A DNA stretch of 64,000 bases. Source: Heterotrichella gracilis. Its lineage: Eukaryota; Sar; Xanthophyceae; Tribonematales; Xanthonemataceae. The DNA lies in contig JAULBX010030817.1 in NCBI GenBank assembly GCA_032358255.1, positions 114,617 to 178,616 of the forward strand, in the 5' to 3' direction. A model generated the notes under the pieces. It saw only the letters and a program-made list of their open reading frames with translations, ran no database searches and was not told where the DNA came from. Each line of letters starts with the position of its first letter. Within the stretch, counting starts at the first letter, position 1. A program made the position numbers and the translations under genes. Positions 57,354 through 64,000 of this stretch are shown here, in pieces.

Positions 57354-58385
57354 GTTAACTTTGAACCCAAGTATTTCACCTCAAAGGTAGTAAGGTGTTG
57401 AACACCTCTCAGATGGGAATTTACACTGCAATCAGATAACTGTTGCACTCGCCAGCTGGTTAATAGCCTGGTTCAATCTGCCAGCCCTGCAGTCATAACT
57501 CAGAGGGGAAATATTTACACTCAGTGCGTGCATGCGTGCCAGTGTAACTCACTTTTGACACAATTGTTAACGTAATTATGATAACAACTTCATGCTGCCG
57601 ACGGAAAAAAAAGAAAACATGCCTGCAGTGATCTTATTGAGTGGTGACACGTCGTGGTATATATACGGGTAGTCTACTCTAAGAGCTGCGCAGCGCTCAC
57701 TGGCCCAGCCGCTGATTGGCAATGAATATTGAGCCGGCTGATATCACCAAATTGGCATTGAATGTGTATTTAGTAAAAACCTATATATAGGCCCCAGTTA
57801 CTGATCCAATAGTAGCTCTACTTCAGTACCGTCAGACAGACCCTGCCCTGTCACACACCGTCAGTGGAGAAGTGGTACTACAGCGGCTCATATGGTTCTG
57901 AAAGGCATGTCAACCACTCCACCCGTTTGCATGGCCAGCAGCTCAGCTCAGTAAGAGCTGCTGTCCTCACGCTCCCACCTGGTTCTACTGTTGGATTATG
58001 TTCTGAACCACACGTTGCAATTTTCCTGTACACCAACAGCAATCACGCACTGCAACTTGTAGCAACAGCCTACATACCGATGACAAAAGCACGGTTGGCA
58101 GTACCAAATGCTTGTTATGCAGACCTGCACTGCAACCGGATAGACTAACCCATGCACCGCCTGCCTGAAGTTGGGTGGCGGTCACGAGCGCGGAGCCGCC
58201 GAGTCAAGCTCTTTCAAGTCCAGCGCTAAATGAAACTAGGTCCACTGCTGTCCGCCAAAGTAGCACATCGTGGTTCTGTGGACACTGCCCCAACCAGTAC
58301 CACTGAGCAAAGCGTCTGTCAGGCGACAATAGGACTGAGCGAATGACTCGGAGTGGGTGGGCTGAGTGGGGTGCTGTGCTGCCAT

Positions 58386-59163
58386 TCATTGCTCCAAGGA
58401 GTCTTTCTCAGTTGGCTCCTCGTGCTCCTCCTCCGTTGCCGGCTGGTCCTTGGGGCGGATGAACTCTGCAAATGCCTCGGGGTGCGTCCCCATGCACTCC
58501 TGCATGGCCTGGAATACTTCTAGACAATCTGTCCCCTGCAGGTGTTCACACCCCAGGGTTGAATGTTAGGCAGCTGTAAGCGAGTCCTAAGGACCCTCCT
58601 GGAGCGTTAGAGCAATAATGCCGTCAATGCATATGCAAGGCCTTGACAGATGCACTGATTAGTCCTGGCCTGCTTGAACACCCATAGCATCGACACCACA
58701 CACATACACAGCAGCAGGCAATTCATGATAAAATAAAAAAAGTGGCCTTGGCGAAAACAGGGCATGCGCATGGCTTGTCGTGGCCGCACCTTGTCCGGTG
58801 CGTTGCTTTTGACGAAGCACGTGAAGGCCGTCACAAATGCGGGACCACAGGGGCCCTGCTTGAGGTCAGCCACACATGGGCATGACAGCGCCTCCTCCAC
58901 CTGGCGCTCAAGCTCCTGATCAGCCTCGTCAGGGGCAGGGTCTGTGGCGGCTGGGGCAGGGAAGGGGAGGGGGCGGTCAGGGTGGAGGGAGGGGTGGTGA
59001 CGGGTGTTTGTGGTTGCATGTCAGACCAAGTGCATGGGCCGCTGTATGCACAGCCATCGCATGCGTCAGGGAGAGTAGTGCGCAGCAAAGCACTCGTGAG
59101 CAGGGGTGTTGTCCAGTCGCCACCCGAACCGGGGAGCTCGCGTGGGACAGGGGTTCTGCTCAT
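58386..59163 (-). CDS. MIA40: MIA40/CHCHD4 mitochondrial intermembrane-space oxidoreductase
   Basis: Minus-strand exons 58941-58790 and 58535-58386 are firm; a first exon at 59163-59124 is tentative. Joined they give 113 residues. The redox motif CPC is in LSCPCVADLK, followed by twin CX9C: CGPAFVTAFTC and CLEVFQAMQEC with MGTHPEAFAEF. This is the complete MIA40 core, which oxidises small Cys-rich proteins imported into the intermembrane space and is itself reoxidised by Erv1. The C-terminus is acidic (EEEHEEPTEKD). No membrane anchor is seen, so it is the soluble short form as in plants and animals, unlike the yeast anchored form. The tentative first exon (MSRTPVPRELPGS) is the nearest ATG exon with the needed splice phase; transcripts could place the start elsewhere upstream. 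Confidence 0.88.
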
Positions 59164-60485
59164 CAGCAAGCACGAAGTTGTGGTGAAACGGGTAAGATGT
59201 TGGGTACGAGGTTTGGCATTGGTGACGTGTAGCTGACAGTTTCTGCTTACCCGCTACCATTATCACTGCCCAGCGCTTGCCGTACTAATGTACCTTGGCT
59301 GACAAGCGCTTGCTGCTTCGCAACTCAACGAAGGCCTGCACGCATTACAATGTTTATTCTTAAAAAATAAGCAAGGATCGAAATGGGCCGTTTCCTCACT
59401 GTACAGCGATTGCATTACACGTTGCCCTACCCAGTGTCCTACTTACCCTCCTGGACACATGCATGCACACCAATGCATGCATGCGATCTACGCGCTTGTC
59501 TAAAGCATACCACGCATCCGTGCACATCCCACCAGAGAACTATGTGCATGATGTATTGCTGAGCGCCATTGACAGGCCTCCTACCTCCGACTCTCTTCGC
59601 ACGGTGGGCGGCCGTAGCATGCCCAAGTAGATGCTACCAATCCGTTATTTAGAAGGGGCCAGTGGATGAAAAGGGAATTCAAAGAGCACTAAACACAACA
59701 CAGCGAACTAATACGTGAACGCTGTTTTCTATAACCCACATACGAGATCGGTTAATACTGCCTGATATAACCCACTAACCACTAGGCTTGGGTTGAACAA
59801 GCAGGAGTGGTGTGGTGGGATACAAACATCAAGGTTCTTTTAAGAGGAAGGCATCCAAGCTCGCGAGCTCGTAGTTTTAGTAGTTCTACAGGTGAGATCA
59901 ATGCATGCATGCATGCATGCATTGCAGCAATTGCACTCCCGTTTCAACAATTGTGTTGTGCTCAAACCTTTTGTTGAGAGGTTTCGGGCAAGCTTGTCAA
60001 TCCTCGTTTAAAAGTGATTGTCAGTTGGCACGTTGTTTGCTGTAGACGTCCTTGTTGTTTGGTTAGCTCGCACAAACTGCTTGCATACCAGGCATTGCCG
60101 GCTCATGAGCCCCTTGTGACGGGTGCATGCCATGACTTCCCCTTGCCACCTTTCGGTGCAGTACTAGCAAGAAAAGTCGTGGTTCAGTGTCTTTTGGAGG
60201 TTTTCCCCTGCTCACCTTGAGGCACGTCGCGCACTGCACTGCACGCACCACCACCACCTCGCGTGTGACTGGCATTGGCGAGACAGTTTTCTGAGCGCCT
60301 AGACGGACAGCTTGAAGCTTTGGTTCTTGCATACCCGTTTTTGCTTGGGTACTGGGTTCATGTAACGCGGCAGCCCTCTTGGCGAGGTTTGCAGTGTCCC
60401 ATCCGAGCCTGGCTTGGCAAGCTGGGTCAACCCTTCTGGTGGGCGATGCAGCTTGGTGCCCCTGTGTAAGCGCATCGCCACCACC
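59164..60485. promoter_or_regulatory. divergent intergenic region, MIA40 / MYB
   Basis: Both promoters must lie here. It contains GCAT-rich stretches (59458-59490) and a perfect 26-bp palindrome (59899-59924). No TATA box is clear. The last few hundred bases are presumably the MYB leader. Confidence 0.45.
59899..59924. repeat. perfect 26-bp palindrome of GCAT units
   Basis: About five ATGC units flanked by CA and TTG ends make the whole 26 bases self-complementary. Confidence 0.9.
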
Positions 60486-63126
60486 ATGGACAACGGCTTT
60501 GGGGAGGGAGACTACTGGACGTGAGTGTTTGTCACACGGTGTTGCTGCAGCGCGTACTGTGTAGGCTGAAATGCAGTGGCGCTGATGGTGTGGGGCCCAG
60601 CTGCCCCAAACAGGGGTTCCCTTAATTGCATGGCCAACTGCATGTGCAAACCTGGCATGTTCACTGAAGCCCCCTATTGCTGTCGTGCACGAGGCACTTC
60701 TTGGTTCCCACGTGTCTGCAGAAGGCCCACTGTGCGGAAGGCCCACTGTGCACCCACGCGCTTCCCAGTTACCCTGAGGGTATTGGGCACGCACCGTCTG
60801 CCATGTGCTTTTACCACGCCCCTCACCCTTGCAGGCCTGACGACGACAAGGTGCTGGAGGTTGCACTGGCAGAGCACTGGCAGAGCGAAGACAAGTGAGT
60901 GGCCAGGAACCTGTGAAACTATGCACTGGGCTGGATGGGTAGGCTGCTGGTCCATACTTTGAACACGCTGTGGTACCCAGTTGGGTGTGGAGCACGGACA
61001 CTTTGGCGTAGAGAGTTTGAGCACGTTGGCCATAGCCAGTCGACAGCCTTGCCCCGCATTGTACCTTCCTCCTGTTGTGGTTGCAACCCCTGCCACCCCC
61101 CTGCTGCAGGTGGGACCGGGTAGTGGCGCTGCTACCCAACAAGTCTGTGGAGGAGGCAAAGAAGCGATTCCAGGAGCTACAGGTGCGCACAACAACCTCT
61201 GCCCTGTGCACAACATCTGCTGTCCTGTGCACAACAACATCTGTCCTGTGCACAACAACGTCTAGTCCATCTGTGGCCCATGTACACCATGCCCACCCGT
61301 GCACGCACCACATGTGCCATGCCCCACCCTTGCGCTCGCCGCGTTGTCCGTGACCTCCCCCTCCCGCACAACCACATACGGGGACACCTTTACATGTTGC
61401 ATTACTGCCGACCAGGTGCCTGCATCTGCACGTGTCAGACATCCCGCTGCAGCGGCGGTGTGCGTGAACGGTCCCCACCACCTCCTCTTGCCATGCATGA
61501 CTGCTGCACCCTCCGCACCCACCTCCCATTGGTGTCCCCAGGTTGATGTGAGCGACATTGAGGGGGGCAAGTGCAGGCTGCCTGACTACCTACCTGTGGA
61601 CGAATCAGCAGCAGGCGCAGTGGTAGGGCATACACGCTTTTTCGGCAGTGAGGGGGTGGGGGGGAGATCGTGCTTGGCTGGCATTTTCAAGCGTTCCGCT
61701 CATGGGGTGACCATGTTCTAGCGGGCAGAGGACATCGCTGCATGCTACGGGGCTCGTTCGTGCATGCTCAAAACACACCACGTGCATACATCGACACATA
61801 GCTTGCACCAGTGTGCCACCTGGGTCTCGTTGCAACCCCCGTGCCATGCACCCTTGCTGGTGCACAACACGCGCAAACCTGCACAGTGTGACAAAAAATG
61901 CCACCACCCACAACCCCTGCATCCCCCACCCTCACCTCCACCGATCACCAAGTTCGCCAACGTCCCCCACCACACCCACACCCTGCACCCCTTACATTCC
62001 CCCACAGGCTGCCAAACGCGCCAAGCCTCCCACCGATTCTGCCAGCGAGCGGCGCAAGGGCATCCCCTGGACAGAGGAGGAGCACCGCCTGTTCCTCATG
62101 GGACTGGCCAAGTTTGGCAAGGGGGACTGGCGGAGCATCTCGCGCAACTTTGTGGTGTCGCGCACGCCCACGCAGGTGGGTGTGGGTGGGGTGGGTGGGG
62201 TGTCAAACTGGGATGCATGAATTGTGGGTAGCTGTGTGGGAGAGGGTGCATGGGTCCTGTACATCAGGAGGTGGGTGAAACAGCATGGCTATCAGGACTG
62301 CAACCTGGAGGTGTGTGTGTCTGCGGTTGGGACACCCAGTGGGGTGGGGGGGAGGCATGGTATGGGGCCGGCCAGGCCGCTGCCATTGGCCTCCATACTC
62401 ACGCATTGCGCACTCCACCACCCTCCTCATTGCGGTGTCACGAGCATGCGGCTTTTGGTGGGGCTGATCTGCGCTTCCTGCGGCACCCCAGGCTTCGCCA
62501 TGCTGCTGCCATTGGCCCCCCATACTCACGCATTACGCACCCCACCACTGACCCGCAGGTTGCCAGCCATGCCCAGAAGTACTTCATCCGCCTCAACTCC
62601 ATGAACAAGAAGGACAAGCGGCGAGCAAGCATACACGACATCACCTCCATCAACCAAGGGGCACAGGATATAGCAGGTGAGGGCGGGAGGGAGCAGTATC
62701 GGTATCACTTGAGTAGCAACTTGTGCGAAAGAGGTTCCCATAGCCTGGAATGGCGCTCATTACTCTCGTACTTGACAGAGTTGCAAAGTTTTCGCCAGCA
62801 TTAGCAAAAAAGCAAGTGGCTATGTCGGCATGATCCATATCCCCCTAAAAGGGGTTGTTTAGTGCATCTAGCACCACCACCTAGGGTAGCACATCATCCG
62901 GGGTTAGCCTGCGCACCCATTCGGCATGCGCGATCTCTCCTCTTCTGACATCCCTGCTTCCCGGTCTTCCCCATCCCCAGGCCTCATCCCCGGGGGCCTG
63001 ACTGTCCCCGGCCAGCCCATGATGCCCCCCCCCCTCATGCCTATGCCGGGCACCATGGCGCTGGGCCAGCCACCAGCACTGGGCATGGCCATGGGGCAGC
63101 AGATGCATCAGCAGCCGCAGGGGTAG
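60486..63126 (+). CDS. DIVARICATA-type MYB transcription factor (SANT plus SHAQKYF MYB)
   Basis: Seven exons (60486-60520, 60835-60894, 61110-61182, 61542-61622, 62008-62175, 62559-62676, 62981-63126) join in frame to 226 residues. The first SANT domain is [38 protein letters not shown] (about 10-55). The second MYB repeat is [37 protein letters not shown] and [15 protein letters not shown] (about 95-150), followed by [13 protein letters not shown]. The SHAQKYF signature and the two-domain order define the plant DIV/I-box-binding-like class, DNA-binding nuclear proteins that recognise GATAA-type motifs in plants. The C-terminus is short, Met/Pro/Gln-rich ([12 protein letters not shown]) and may activate transcription. 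ATG 60486 has a CCACC context. It is head-to-head with MIA40. Confidence 0.93.
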
Positions 63127-64000
63127 GGATGGGCAGGTTGCGTATGCGCAGCAGCAAAGTGCAGGTGCAGCCGCCGGGGCAGGGGCATGGCGCTTTTATG
63201 GCAGCTGACGCAGCTGCACGTGCGGAGCCCCTGGTGTGCGCCCTTTCCCTTCCGCTGGTGCCCCCTTGCGCTGCATTGGTTTTCACTGCCCCCAAAGCCT
63301 TGAGGCATGGCCCAGGAGCAGCAGAAGATGCAGGTGTAGGGGCCCTAGGGGTGCACATGCAAGCGCGTCCGATTGGCTTTTCTGCAATTTTGGGAAGGGG
63401 AAAATGGGCTTGGTTTTGCGGCTTCACTGTTTATTTTGCATGTGAGGTTCCAGGATGGCCACGGTGAGAAGCGAGTGGCAAATTTCTGCTATTTTTTTTA
63501 CGTGACATTGTGGGGGAGTGGGTGAAATTGTTGGGTTTATTTCCATGGTCAAGCTTGTGTTTGAACAATGAACTTTGCAGCGCGCCCAATGCGGAGGGCT
63601 GCGTGCCTCGTGAAGGTTGGGTTATCGCTGGTTGAACACTGCAGTCACGTTGTGCACACTGCTTCGAGCGCACGGCGTGGACACAATGATCGCTATTGAC
63701 TGTTATGATGAAACATGTTGTAAACATTGACAGGACTGGAGCCCATCGAATTTCGCCAATATTATGGCAATTCTCATCATGCATGCACCAAGGTGCACCA
63801 TTGTGGCCGTCATCAAAAATGACATAACTTCATTGAATAAGTTGTGCAATTGCAAGTAATGGTCCAAATGTAGCAGGTCGTTTCCCGCTGCACCAAATTA
63901 AATTTCAAAGAAACGTTTTATATGTTGGCTATAGCAGACTCACAACACTTTTACGGTTTAGAATGGGTTGCCACAATCTTGCTGTTGAAACGGGCCGGTG
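63127..64000. other. 3' flank at right edge
   Basis: 3' UTR-like sequence after the MYB gene, then AT-rich sequence to the window end. No gene is recognised. Confidence 0.5.

Larger units (their letters stand above)
56761..58385. other. convergent intergenic region
   Basis: It lies between the 3' ends of the LRR and MIA40 genes. It contains a 26-bp-period tandem repeat (57247-57294), a 13-bp hairpin (57317-57353) and, around 57655-57795, TATATA and ATTGGC-type motifs resembling a promoter. A 94-codon open stretch after that has no ATG at its start. No gene is called. Confidence 0.45.

Noticed and set aside
57864-58148. 94-codon open frame after a TATA-like region
   Set aside because: It begins with GTG, matches no family and has no splice partners; kept only as a reason to check transcription.

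Overview
The window is nuclear DNA of a green alga (Chlorophyta). The genes are dense and GC-rich, each split by many short GT-AG introns that mostly end in a pyrimidine run plus TGCAG or CCCAG. The standard code fits every gene. The protein families are those of plants and algae: a DIVARICATA-type MYB, an ACR9/10-like ACT protein, an RNase H-RBR ligase and a chloroplast DnaJ-type zinc-finger protein. Short TTTAGGG telomere-type tracts lie in introns. The species cannot be fixed from sequence alone. Fifteen protein genes are supported. Twelve multi-exon models are complete from an ATG and read through all joined exons to a stop in frame; one first exon (MIA40) is tentative; one gene runs off the left edge; one has a single exon. 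Layout: (1) 1-21251, all plus strand: a very large golgin-84-like coiled-coil protein with a C-terminal anchor, a CCDC130/Yju2-type splicing factor, a GAF-PAS-kinase-like protein whose catalytic Asp is replaced by Asn, and a four-ACT-like regulator. (2) 22718-38309: a LARGE-like GT49 glycosyltransferase with a separate signal-anchor exon; DRAP1 (NC2 alpha) on the minus strand, divergent from a vitamin-K carboxylase/HTTM-type membrane protein; and an RNase H-RBR E3 ligase whose intron carries decayed tandem copies of an exon end next to telomere-like repeats. (3) 39190-46778: a minus-strand OTU protease, a minus-strand single-exon T4 Rnl1-type RNA ligase, and a membrane zinc-finger protein. (4) 48053-63126: SF3A1 (minus) divergent from an N-myristoylation-type LRR protein built of identical 69-bp LRR exons, then MIA40 (minus) divergent from a DIV-type MYB. 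The genes do not form one pathway, as usual for a eukaryotic chromosome segment. Two are spliceosomal (CCDC130 and SF3A1), three act in nuclear regulation or ubiquitin signalling (DRAP1, RBR, OTU), and several are membrane or secretory proteins. The most unusual items are the standalone Rnl1-type ligase without introns, the HGN kinase-like sensor, the carboxylase-like protein, the pseudo-exon duplications with telomeric tracts, and a dense cluster of perfect palindromes at 47058-47451. No tRNA, rRNA, CRISPR array or complete transposon was recognised.
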